Positions 22,346 through 33,013 of a DNA stretch of 64,000 nt are shown here, piece by piece. The number at the start of each line of letters is the position of its first letter. The stretch's first letter is position 1. The position numbers and the translations under genes are program-made. The notes beneath the pieces are model-generated. The model was not told the DNA's origin. It saw nothing but the letters and a program-made list of their open reading frames with translations, and did no database searches. The stretch is taken from the NCBI GenBank assembly GCA_015698045.1, contig BLAL01000040.1:846501-910500 (forward strand), read 5' to 3'. This DNA is from Rhizophagus clarus. Its lineage: Eukaryota > Glomeromycota > Glomeromycetes > Glomerales > Glomeraceae.

Positions 22346-23039
22346 AAAATTTTAAATTTGACCACAATTTTGTGATACTTTCTTTTATTTTAAAAACTTT
22401 GTCCCAATGTTTTTTTTGCTGTCTGTTTGTTTTTTTTTATAGCTAAATTTAATAGTATTTTTTTTTTTGCACTGGAAACAGTCAGTTATTCGAGAAACTG
22501 TTCTCTGACGCGGAAAATTCTATTAAAACAACCTTTAAATATCCGCAAAATCAACATATTAAACCGGATGTTATCCGGTTTATTGAAATTAGATAACCTG
22601 ATATGAAAATCCTTAACTATTAACGATAACGGATTTTTTTTATCCGGATACTCACAATTACTAGTAAATGTTTGTCAGTGAGATGATTGTCGGTGAATTA
22701 CGTTCCCACTTTTAAAGGTAAATTTTCAGTAGTACTAACTCGATTAGGTCAAACTGTATTATGTATTAACTGATTAGTATTGGAGACGATCAACACTACC
22801 AAAATTAAAAAGCAAGTTGAAAACATTGTGAAATTCAGCCTGAAATTTCTCCCCAATGTTGGTATGGGTGATGATCATCACGGATTAGCGATTAAGCAAT
22901 CTGATTTACTCAAAGATTACTAAATCTAAAATAGATTTAATAACAAAATAAAATTTTATTATTTTATCATAGAGAATTTAATATTTAAATTGGTCAAATC
23001 ATACAGCACATACAGTACTCTTCACCTTACAATATTAGT

Positions 23040-23465
23040 TATGTCGTTGAATTTCAACAATCTTTTAATTCTGCTTCCTTAACTCTCAGCAAAATAACGT
23101 TAATAATATGAATTCTGCGCAGAAAACGTCCTCACATATGTATCAATCGTTCATTAAAACAAATTCTTTAGCCATCTTTTATTCTGGACAAGGAAACATT
23201 ATTATAATGTTTTCTTTTACGCATCACTATATCCAATTTCTTTGCACATTATTTGAATAGTCAAAATCCATACCACATTGAATTTTCGACGATCATATTT
23301 AAATATGTTTTTGGTCAACAATGTTGTAACAATCAATTTATTAGGTAATGTTTCACCTTCCTTTCTGAATATGAAATCTGGATAAACGTAAGCCAAGAAA
23401 AATTGGCTTTTATTTTACGAGATTTAACATTGTACCAAACAATCACTTACTTGACTACATATAGC
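23040..23465 (+). repeat. Dispersed direct repeat, copy 2
   Basis: Diverged copy of the repeat at 20240. Shared landmarks include ATTTCAACAATC, ACGTCCTCACATAT, ACAAATTCTTTA, TTTTATTCTGGACAAGG, TTGTAACAATCAATTT, CACCTTCCTTTCTGAATA, AGCCAAGAAAAATTGGCTTT and CAATCACTTACTTGAC. Not coding. Confidence 0.65.
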
Positions 23466-24884
23466 TATAGTATGATATTAATGTGTTACGTGTTTTTTTT
23501 TTTTATCAATTAAAATCCTCAGTTTTTTTATTATGATAGAAAATATTACTTGCAACGTATGCACGAACTATATGTGTAAGGTAAGGATCAACATCATAGA
23601 AATATTTTGTTCAGATTTTGCATACATCAAGAGTATTTTTTAGGTTAAATTGAATGCGCATTTATTGACCAGTTTTTTCTTATGTAAGGGGTTTAATTTG
23701 CGTATTTTTAGTACAATTTTGGTAGATCATATAATGTATGTTGTTACATAATCTAGAGTGTAATCTTTAAAAAATGCAGAATTACGAAGGCGCTTAAGCA
23801 TTAGAACCAATTTGGATGTTGATCACGGGCTAACAGCATGAATGCCATGAAAAAAAGATAATTTCATATTATTCATACATTATTTAAAGATATGGGAGCA
23901 ATATTCGTATCTTATTCTCCTAATTCAATAGATTTGATTAGCAGCCAGAAGATTTAGTTTGTTTATTTTCTCCAATTTTTGTTAATTTTTTACGTAGAAT
24001 TTATAAATACCTCGGCGAACATCACTTGTATATATTTCGGAGTCCTGGTTTAATAAGGCAATTTCTTTGTTTGACGATCGATAAATATAGGCATATAGCG
24101 AAATTATTGAAATTCGTTAATTATTTATGACAAAGAATCTGATAAGATTTTATTGGTTAGATTCCTGTATTTTTAGTTTGTACAATGTAGAGCTATAGAC
24201 GTGTTACCTTGCGAATTTCGGAATATGTTAAGCAGACCAAAATTAAGCGCCTTTTTCCTATTAACTTTTTTAGCTATTATTAACCAAAAAAAGTATCTAA
24301 TTATAAATACGTATCTTTTTCAATGTCATATTTTTAATGCATTTGCTGTTTCACGATCGTAAAACGGAACAACCGAATATAAAAAAATTTTTTTTTTTTC
24401 TTTAAAGTAATTTTTTTACTAATGATTATTTTAGTAATATACTGTAAATCGTGCTCCATACGATAATTGCCGAACGAAAAAAAAAAAAAAAAAAGAAAAA
24501 AAAAAATTAGATAAGATTATATAAGATTATTCGATAGAATTATCAGAAAATTCCAATGTTCGCAAATCATATGAATTTCCTTTTTGGTCATCATTCTTTT
24601 TAACGAGGTCACGTAACACGTAATTATTTATGATCTCGTTTTTGGTTAATTCAGTTTGACCAAAAAGGAATAAAACGGCTGACACAATCTCAGCCAAAAT
24701 ACCATATAAATTTTAATCTTCGCCTCAATCATTTTTGGAAATATCACAATGCAAAGAAAAATCAACGTACAGCTTGATCTTTCTAGTATTATAAATAAAA
24801 ATATTTTTTTTTTACAACAAACAAAGTAAAAAATTAATGTATTGTTCTTGTAAAGAGTTAAATAGTTAAATAGCATGAGTAGAT

Positions 24885-25400
24885 GAATTTCAATTTCAAC
24901 AATCTCATGTTTCCACCCTAACTCCCTTACGCCAAATAATAATATATAGGTTAATCATGTAGCGAACGTCCTCGCATATCAATCATAGTTCTTTTAACAT
25001 CCCATTTTCATCTTATTTTAAAATAGGGGGACATTAAACTTTCAATATCAACATGAATCGATCGATTTAACAAACGTTATTTAAATCATCCTCCAAATCA
25101 AAATTCTTCTGTTCATCATCTTCGATGTTCATGCTATATAATTACTAATTCCGTTTAAAAGAAAATAATTGTTTAATACATTTTTTTTTATCGACAACGT
25201 TATCGACAATGTTATCTACAACGTTGCACCAATCAATTTTTATCATATATAATCATTTCTCCTTTCTTTTGAATAAAAATCTTCATATGGAACTATAAAC
25301 ATTATAAAAGTCAAGAAAGATTAGCATTTATTAAAGAAATCTCAACCTAAATTCAACATTGTGCTCCGAGCTAACCTCTTAATTGATTAATTTAGTTATT
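24885..25400 (+). repeat. Dispersed direct repeat, copy 3
   Basis: Diverged copy of the repeat at 20240. Landmarks are AATTTCAATTTCAACAATCT, AACGTCCTCGCATATCAATC, TTTTAACATCCCATTTTCAT, CGACAACGTT..ACGTTGCACCAATCA, TCCTTTCTTTTGAATAAAAA and AGTCAAGAAAGATTAGC. The CGACAACGTTAT unit is locally triplicated at 25192-25228. Not coding. Confidence 0.65.
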
Positions 25401-26496
25401 AGTTGCGAAAAATTATTATTATTACTTTAACTATTATTTTATATAAGCAAGTTTTTATGTTTACACAAATGTAGACTTTAAATTAATTGGTAATCCATTA
25501 TAAGAACCGATTAAATTGAATTTTTATTAGTAAATGGGACAATAAATTCTTAGAATGAAATTTTTAAATTATTTCGGAAGAAAAAATTACTGTATCGTAT
25601 ATTAAAATTTAATTCTGAAAGTACTAACTGTGGTATTATTAAATTTTAATTAGAAGAAGCGGTTGGATTTCAAAATTATTACATTCGGATTTACTAATTA
25701 AGTTATAAAACAAAAGAAATATTACTTTTATATGCTAACTGTCTCGTGACATGCCCAAATGTTGCTGTATGCATGCATAACAAAAAAAAATTATTTATAT
25801 GACCGGTAATATTTTTTGTGATTGAAACAAAAAGGTAAATAATAAGGCTGTACATTTGACATAAAAAAATTTCCTTTTATGGAGTAAAAGCATAAATGAT
25901 GTAAATATTGTTGATCAGGTAAAAGGGACTCAAAAATATTACGTGTAAATAGGAAAAAAAAGAAACAATATAGCATTTTAATTTTCCAGAAAATCCTTCC
26001 CAAATTAAAAAAACCAATAACATTTATTACATAATTTTTTAAAGATGCCTATTTTAAGTATTTACTATACCCAAAAATTATTTTCAATCATCCTTTTGCA
26101 TTGAATATTTTTTATTTTATTTTATTTTATTTTATTTTTTTTTCTTCTTCTCAAAAAATATAAATAGTCCTTCACCTCGTTTCGGAAAGATAAATATCAA
26201 CCTCATATATAATGTTATTTTAATTCCTTTCTTAATTACTTCTTTTATACGCGTTTTAATTAAATTTTTTAGGTTTTCTTTTATTATTTTTTTTTTAATT
26301 TTCGGAGTAACTTACATAGGACATGTGATCAATACATAGCACGACATCTCAGTGTAATAAACGTGTATAAATCGCATCAATTGATTGGTTATTAAGAAAT
26401 TTGATCGACAATTTGTATATAAATAAGAGTGTAACCCCATATTTTTTTTTTCATAAATTATTTCGTTAAAAAAAAAATTATATTTAATACTTAGTC

Positions 26497-26527
<31 letters not shown>

Positions 26528-26587
26528 TTTATTTTTTATAAAAAAAAAAAAAATTAAAAAAAAAAAGGTTTTTTTTTTTCAATATAA
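25401..26587. promoter_or_regulatory. Upstream region of the double HMG-box gene
   Basis: No gene is seen. It has a TTTTA microsatellite (about 26103-26140) and long T and A tracts (26446-26580) immediately before the ATG, similar to the leader of the HMG gene at 14060. The 70-codon minus-strand frame at 25791-26003 has no support. Confidence 0.4.
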
Positions 26588-27673
26588 ATGGTTATGGCCC
26601 TTTATATAATGAATAACAATGAAGAAAAATTTGAACAAGTCAAAAAAATTGACATGGTAAATGAAGTAACCGAATTTATTAAAAAACTTGACCATTCGAA
26701 CATTTTTCCACCAAAATATTCAGCGAGTGAAATAATGGTCACAGATACAAATAAAGAAGGATTATCCAACAAAAGAACTATGACTGGATTTTTTTGTTTT
26801 AGACATGTCGTTTATCTTGAAGTGATGCAACAAGAACTTTTGGATTTTATAAAAGGCGGTATGTTTTTCGCACAAGTCGCTAGCGTCATGTGGAATGAAG
26901 CGAGTCAAGAAGATCGTGATAAGTATAAAGAACTTTCTTTGGAATTAAAAAGGTTACAAATTAATTTTCATAAGGATAAATCTTATAATAGAAAGAAGCC
27001 TACAACAATTCCAGTATTTAATATGAACAACATATCGAAACCGAATAATAATAATATTATTATTAAAAAGAAAAAAAAAATTATAAATAAAAAACAAGTT
27101 CAACCTGAACAAACGGATGATAAACCAAATATTCAACAAACTCCACAAGAATCAACTTCTTTTCAAAGAATGTCTATAGCGTTTTTGGTGGAAAATTTAT
27201 CTAATAATGAATCAAACGAAATAACCGAATTTATTAAAAAGTTGGATTATTCAAATATTTTTCCACCGAAACGTTCAGCAAAAGAAATAATGGTCACAGA
27301 ATTAAATAAAGAAGGTTTACCTAGAAGAGCGATGAACTGTTTTTTTTGTTTTAGACATGTCGTTTATCTTGAAATAGTACAACAAAAACTTTTAGATTTT
27401 GTAAAAGACGGCGTATTTTTTACACAAGTCGCTAGCGAAATGTGGATTAAAGCCAGTCAAAAAGATCGTGAAAATTATAAAGAACTTGCCTCGGAATTAA
27501 AAAAACTGCAAATTAATTTTCATAAGGACAAAACTTATATTAAACACAAACCAGCCGGTTCGGTGTTTGTTAATATGAACGACAATAATTTTTTAAGAAC
27601 AAAAACAAGTAATACGATTAGAAAGAGGAAAAAAAACATTAACAAGGATCAAGTAGTTAAATTCGAAAAATAA
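26588..27673 (+). CDS. Protein with two tandem MATA-HMG-box modules
   Basis: A 361-residue single-exon protein that contains the same ~110-residue module twice. Module 1 (about 24-135) and module 2 (about 210-320) each have KKLD.SNIFPP, then SA.EIMVT..NKEGL, then an HMG box (FFCFRHVVYLE..QQ.LLDF.K...F..QVAS.MW..AS..DR..YKEL..ELK.LQINFHKDK). A lysine-rich linker (159-169, KKKKKIINKK) joins them, and a basic tail, RKRKKN, ends the protein. The internal duplication, with high similarity across the module, shows a fairly recent event. Two boxes could contact two DNA sites or bend DNA more strongly; the target is unknown. ATGs at codons 1, 3 and 8 are all possible starts; the first is used here. 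The LD..NIFPP motif links it to the HMG protein at 14060. Confidence 0.9.
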   Translation: MVMALYIMNNNEEKFEQVKKIDMVNEVTEFIKKLDHSNIFPPKYSASEIMVTDTNKEGLSNKRTMTGFFCFRHVVYLEVMQQELLDFIKGGMFFAQVASVMWNEASQEDRDKYKELSLELKRLQINFHKDKSYNRKKPTTIPVFNMNNISKPNNNNIIIKKKKKIINKKQVQPEQTDDKPNIQQTPQESTSFQRMSIAFLVENLSNNESNEITEFIKKLDYSNIFPPKRSAKEIMVTELNKEGLPRRAMNCFFCFRHVVYLEIVQQKLLDFVKDGVFFTQVASEMWIKASQKDRENYKELASELKKLQINFHKDKTYIKHKPAGSVFVNMNDNNFLRTKTSNTIRKRKKNINKDQVVKFEK

Positions 27674-29239
27674 TTTATAATCTTTACGGAAAAAAAAATT
27701 TCCAAAAAAAAAATATTTATGATGAACCTATGCGACGTTCGTTTGAAAAATCTATGGCTTTCTTGATTATCAATATGTTATGTCTTCAAGATTCGTATTT
27801 ATAATTAAGCTTTTTTTTATACTAATTTAGCCTTTGATTTATTTACTTATTCAATATAGCATGGTTTGTTGTCTTTTTTCCTGTTATATTATCATAATAT
27901 CAATTAGCTTCTTCGATTTTTAGGTACCGTTACTTTTATCTAATATATATTGCAGAAGTTATTATCTAGATATTTTACTTTATAAGAATTCCTCCTTCAC
28001 CCTTTTTTTCAAAAAAAAAAAAAAAAACCCAGATTTAGATTTTTTCTAAAAATTATAAAACATGTATTATTTACAATCTACTTTTCCTTTTAGTGTTTTC
28101 TATATTTTTCAAAGGCTTAATCAAACAAACATCTTAGAATATACACACATATATATATACACATTTTATTATATTTTTTTGTTGTATTCAAATTACATTT
28201 ATCCAACAATAAAATTTTATAGAAATAATACTAAGAAAAAAAATATCATCGTGATTTATGTCAAATTTAATATAAATTTATGGGCATCATCTCAACCTCG
28301 TCACTTTGTGATAAAGGTAATTTAATAATTTTTAATTTTCGTTTAATTTCATCGATTAATCAACGCTAATTGCCTCTGATCTCAGCGAGAAGTTATTGAA
28401 TTTGGACTTCAAAGAGAAACTAACTGGCTATTTAGACGTCAATCGGTAATGATTTTGAGGAAAATAGTGTCGCATTCCGTATCGTAAATATAAAATTAAC
28501 AACGTAGCTGTTTAAGTGTTAATCGATTGAAAGACAACAAACTTGGCTTCTTGAGCAACAATTAGTTGAGTACTTGAGTTTGGTTAATAAAGTAATTATT
28601 TCAAATAAGAATAATTAATCAAATAGATGGAAGAAGAGTGAATTCACTTTTTCTTTTTGAATAAAATTAACAAAGTGTGCTATTTAGACGTTTTTTATCG
28701 GCTCATTTACGGAGAATGAAACGACAAAGTGTGATTGAGTGATCTTATGTGATGAGAGACGCTGTTCATCTAAATGTAGTAAAGAAGAAGAACTTTTCAT
28801 AAGAACTTTAGCAAGAGGAAGTGGATGAATCATGTTGGCGTTAATTTACATAATCAGATAATAAAATTAGATATTTAGGATCAAAAACTTTGTATAAATT
28901 TATGTATTTATATTTAATAAATGAATTAAATAATATAATAAAAACTAAATCTCGTAATTAGAAATTTTTTTTTTCATTTAGCGTTTGGTTACAACATAAG
29001 ATAACATATATATATGAAAAGTTATTAATCCATCAGAAATAATACATGGTTCTATATGTAATTTATCAAGATGTTCCAGTAAACCTAATTCCATCTTTTT
29101 TAATACATTCAGGTTGTGGAAATGTGACGGCACATTCAAGCTGATGATCACCCATGCCAGAATACGGCCTGCAGGTCGTTCCAGGTAACTAGCTTGCGTT
29201 CTTGTCCAGGCATATTTTCCGTTATAGACCTTCCTTCTT
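27674..29239. other. Gene-free region
   Basis: A+T-rich, with no convincing gene. The 87-codon frame at 28062-28325 is low-complexity. The minus-strand frame at 28978-29271 is less A+T-rich but has no recognised similarity; its upstream end merges into the BTB-SPRY relic at 29240. Confidence 0.4.
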
Positions 29240-29735
29240 GTTGATAAAAAAATGCGTGTCTCCATTTTCATACAGATGAATAGTGACTACCTTAACTCTT
29301 TAAATTTTGCATCATGTCATGAACAAAACCATCAGGCCGATCTATAATCTTAGAATTTGATTCTCACATAAACTATAAAATGCAATCTCCCCTGCCGAGA
29401 TCGTATTTAGAAGTGTGTGTTTATAGAGAGTAAATAATTAAACCTGGAGCTGGCAAAAGCGTGTACTTAAAAAAAGAAATGCACATGATAAAAACCAATA
29501 CATGGTGCACTGAATGTAGATTTTCTTATATGCTGTAGCGTCTCAATTAATGTGTTCCGCTCGTAAAATCTTCTACCTTTAAAATCAAATTTCCAATATT
29601 GATTTAGACTGTATAAATTCATTGATTTCAACGATAAATTCACCCTAAATTAGTTGCATCTTTCCTCTTAAAAATAGGTACTCCTAATCCATCATCCAGT
29701 GCTTTTGAACGATAAATGTTTTTGATCCTTAAAAA
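29240..29735 (-). pseudogene. BTB-BACK-SPRY relic (3' SPRY part only)
   Basis: On the minus strand, 29735-29545 aligns with the intact paralogues. IYRSKALDDGLG is followed directly by VPIFKRKDATN (compare YFSKALDDELKFIRGMPIFKW), then after frame changes FIQSKSILE.LIFKGRRFYE (compare FIQPISILGDLVFKGRGVYE). A second patch at about 29335-29295 matches the DGYVYHE...DAKFKEG part. Stops, frameshifts, loss of FIRG and about 200 bp of unrelated sequence between the patches show a dead gene. No BTB or BACK sequence is found upstream. The closest intact match by eye is the gene at 33014. Confidence 0.7.
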
Positions 29736-31144
29736 ATATTGCTTTAGAGAATTCACCATATTTCTTCGATTTGACTTTTCCGGGGTCCTGGCAGAGGCTC
29801 GATCTCGGGGCCACCGTAATCCGCATAACTTTTCAGGAAATTTTCTCATCTTTTTAGTTTTCATAAGTATCGAAAGTCTTCTAAAAAATATTTTAACCCT
29901 TCCAATAAATTACTAACAAATCGAACTAAATTCAAGCACATTTCATTATCTATAGAAAAAATTTTATTAATCCGTTTTGATAAGAGCGTTTTAATTGATC
30001 ATTCTTCATTGTACGATAAATAATTTGTTTTTGAAGCAAGGTTTTTTATCTTATAATAGCTTTCATATCACTAGAGTTAATTATATCGAATGAAAGATTG
30101 TTGTTTCTTCCCGATCCAGTAAAAGTGAATTTGTTAAAATCAAACGTGTCGCTTCCTCGTGAAAAGGAATTTGGTTAAATGGTTATAATTTTTTTTTACT
30201 TATTTATTCACAGAATTTATTATTCTTTGTTTTTTGCTCGTCATTTTTGCGTGAGGAAAAACTTGACTAATTATTATCATTTCTCTATTAGATGTCCTCT
30301 AATATCTACTATTTCAGCATATCCAAATTAAAGTATGGGAATTCTAAATCTGGCTGAATTTACCGCCGCTGGCCTCTATGCTATGTATAGTATTCCCTCC
30401 CTTTTTTTATGAAAACAATCTCCATTTTCTTTTGATTATACTATATAAATAATCTAATCTTACCCAGGCGACATGTAAATATATATATACTGTATATATT
30501 TTTTTGAAGTTTTTAAAATCCTTCATTTACACCCCTCAGGGCCCGAGTAAAGCGTCAACCGATTTGCGAGGTACTGTTAAATTTGTCGTAGCGACGGTAC
30601 GAACTTTCCCAAGTACCCTCTTTAATCTTTTCTAAAATAACGAATTTCCTCGCGGAACCTAGAAATGGTATACTAACTTTTATTCTGGTTGAATATGATA
30701 TGAGAGATGGGAAATAGATGAATAATGGGATTCTGTTAATATGATGTAAATGATTAAAAATTCAGCAGACTTGTTATATCGCACCAATTATTAATAGCGA
30801 AACCTTAAAAAATTCACGACTCTGATATTAGAAACCTAAATCGGCATTTTTATTTCACGTAAAAAAAAAAAAAATACATGAAAGAATCTTTGAGTAACTT
30901 TTAAATAAAAAAAAAAAAGAAAAATTTTGATATATTGTCTAAAGAAATACTAGGTTAATTCGACTATATTCCTCTAATCCTCTCTCACGAAATCGAAAAA
31001 TCTTCAATCAAAAAAATTATATATACAACACTCACCCCCATGAAAGTTCAATAATAGAATTTGCATAAATTTACAGCATCCTAATTACAACATACAATAA
31101 ACAATAATATTTCTATCCTAATGCCTGCAGACCATACCAGTTTT
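29736..31144. other. Gene-free region
   Basis: No gene recognised. Two overlapping opposite frames near 29640-29916 are unsupported and arise from the relic and its flank. The stretch at 30535-30680 is less A+T-rich but non-coding in every frame. Confidence 0.4.
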
Positions 31145-32482
31145 TCATTCATTAAAAGCTAATGGGTTAAATATATTTTTAGACCCTTGATGTTCTATAC
31201 TTAATTTACTGCCATATCCTAAGGAGACGATAGGGTAAACACGAGAAGGAATATTTTTCCATCCAGAAACTAAAGGTTTCCTATTATCGTTTATTGAAAA
31301 TGCACAAGTTCTGTTTTTCATATCCAAATGAACAGTAACCTTATCCCCTTCTTTAAATTTGGCATCATACCATTTCCATTCGTTCTTATAATAAACATAA
31401 CCATCAGATCCAAGAACCCATCCATGATAACCTCGATCACTTTTCCTTAAATTTACATTAATATCACATATGCCAATATAGATTGTTTTACACAACTTTT
31501 CGACTAGAATTTTCCATTCATAAACTCCTCTACCTTTAAAGATCAAATCTCCTAATATTGATTTAGGTTTTATAAAATTGGATTCAACAGCCATTCCATA
31601 TTTAGAAATAGTTAAGTCTGAGTTATCATTTTTCCATTTAAAAAAAGGGACTCCACGAATGAATCCTAATCCTCTACCTGATGATATGGAAAAATAAGCA
31701 TCTTTGAGGGTTTCATTCGAATAAACATTGTAAGGTTCAACTTGTGTTTTAATTTCTTCGGCATCCATTCGTTCTAAATTAACATAACGAGCGAACGGAA
31801 TCAAATATTTTTGAATCTCTTGTTGATCATACATCATCGCTTCTCTTTTAGTTTTCATTATAATGTATTCCCATATTTCAATTTCAGGTGTTGCAAAAGG
31901 CTCTTTAGTATCAAAAGTTTTCATTAAAAGATACCTTAACCCTTCTATTGATAATGAATCAATTTCGTTTTTTTTCAATTTGTCCTTGGCTATCCAATAT
32001 ACTAAAGTTTTTAATACCTCATCATCATCCATATCATCTGTTATTAAAGAGAATTTATTGATGAATTCTGATAATAGTTTTTTACTGGTATCTTCGTTTC
32101 CATCCTTCAAAAACGATGTAACCACAAAACACATTTCAACCCGAAGTGACAATTTAAAGTGAATAACCGCATAATAAACTTCAATAAAATTATCAACATT
32201 TATACTTCCCTCTCTAATATTAGATGTATATAAATATTCTAAAATAATTTTCATAGCATTTGAATTAATATTACTAAACGAAAGAATATTGTTTTCTGAT
32301 TCGGTAAGAATGAGTTCATCGAAAATTTCTGAGCGTGTTGCTAAAATAGGTTTGTACCCAAATACGATTTTTCCATCCGAACATTTTAAAGCAATGTCAT
32401 GAAATCTTTCATCGTTCATTAATCGTCTTAAGTCTTTTTCCAACGGTTTTTCTTTTTCCGGAGAAGAGAATGCTAGACCCAT
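31145..32482 (-). CDS. BTB-BACK-SPRY protein, MGxxxS subtype
   Basis: A 445-residue single-exon protein. The BTB domain covers about 14-118 (DLRRLMNDERFHDIALKCSD, then ILATRSEIFDELI, ILEYLYTS), a BACK-like helical region 130-260 (DSLSIEGLRYLLMKTF, PFATPEIEIWEY), the conserved LGFIRGVPFFKWKN at 272-285 and a SPRY domain at about 305-430 (SILGDLIFKGRGVYEWKI, IYIGICDINV, GYHGWVLGSDGYVYY, FKEGDKVTVHLDMKNRTCAF). BTB proteins commonly recruit CUL3 ubiquitin ligase; SPRY binds the target or ligand. The N-terminus MGLAFSS fits the N-myristoylation pattern (Gly2, Ser6), suggesting membrane attachment. Residues 111-125 diverge from all paralogues. The SPRY end is almost identical to that of the gene at 51511. 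A CACGTG box lies ~100 bp upstream. Confidence 0.92.
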   Translation of the reverse strand: MGLAFSSPEKEKPLEKDLRRLMNDERFHDIALKCSDGKIVFGYKPILATRSEIFDELILTESENNILSFSNINSNAMKIILEYLYTSNIREGSINVDNFIEVYYAVIHFKLSLRVEMCFVVTSFLKDGNEDTSKKLLSEFINKFSLITDDMDDDEVLKTLVYWIAKDKLKKNEIDSLSIEGLRYLLMKTFDTKEPFATPEIEIWEYIIMKTKREAMMYDQQEIQKYLIPFARYVNLERMDAEEIKTQVEPYNVYSNETLKDAYFSISSGRGLGFIRGVPFFKWKNDNSDLTISKYGMAVESNFIKPKSILGDLIFKGRGVYEWKILVEKLCKTIYIGICDINVNLRKSDRGYHGWVLGSDGYVYYKNEWKWYDAKFKEGDKVTVHLDMKNRTCAFSINDNRKPLVSGWKNIPSRVYPIVSLGYGSKLSIEHQGSKNIFNPLAFNE

Positions 32483-33013
32483 AATTTTGGTATAAAACTG
32501 GAAGGAATTTTTTTTTTTTTTTTTTGGGGGCGTCGATTATATGGTTGTAAAATTATCATTTTGGGAAACAATTACATATGACGCACGTGACTTCAATATG
32601 CTTGCCCGGCAGCAGCCCGGCAGAAATTTACAATGTAAGAATCAATTTATATATGTACTATATATATATATTTTTTTTAACGAGAATCATTTCCACTTCC
32701 GAGTTAAGAAAATAGCAGTAAAAGAAATTAATTTTTCTAAATAATCCCCTTGTCACATTCCTAGGGATTTACCCATTTATTTCATGAGGAGGGAATATTC
32801 TCTTCGGGAAAAAGTCCTTTTTATTCATGAAATAAATAATACTAAGTTTGAAATATAAACATATAGGAAAATGAAAATAATTTCCTAGATACCGCTAATA
32901 ATTAAAGGTAATCGTACTATTATTAAATAATATTATGTAATAACATAATATTTTTAAGAAATAAAATATTTTAATTAATATATGTTTTCATTAATTATAT
33001 TTGTAATTAAATT
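32483..33013 (-). promoter_or_regulatory. Promoter of the BTB-SPRY gene at 31145
   Basis: Going upstream from the ATG at 32482 there is a T tract (about 32507-32525), GGGCGT (32528-32533), GGAAACAATTA (32564-32574) and CACGTG (32584-32589). The same ordered elements precede the paralogue at 33014-34321. The 67-codon plus-strand frame here is not called. Confidence 0.6.

Larger units (their letters stand above)
21796..22713. mobile_element. Inverted-repeat (foldback-like) element with ACCGACAA motifs, copy 2 (diverged, with insertions)
   Basis: The left arm at about 21796-21900 begins GTCGCATTTAACTCGCCGAC and has several ACCGACA units. A short right arm in inverse orientation lies at about 22668-22713 (TTTGTCAGTGAGATGATTGT, then GGTGAATTACGTTCC). 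The inner part after the left arm (TACACAACATACT..GAGATAG) resembles the inner part of the element at 21036 (TATACAACTGTAC..GAGATAG), supporting common origin. The interior contains the small palindromic element at 22016 and a tandem duplication at 22171. Confidence 0.55.

Noticed and set aside
14060..27673. Mating-type locus
   Set aside because: HMG-box genes of this class are very numerous in Rhizophagus, and no homeodomain pair or flanking sex-locus marker is present in the window.
28978..29271. 97-codon minus-strand frame with less A+T-rich codons
   Set aside because: Overlaps the downstream end of a BTB-SPRY relic; no family was recognised and the start lies inside the relic. It could be a captured fragment, but the evidence is too thin.
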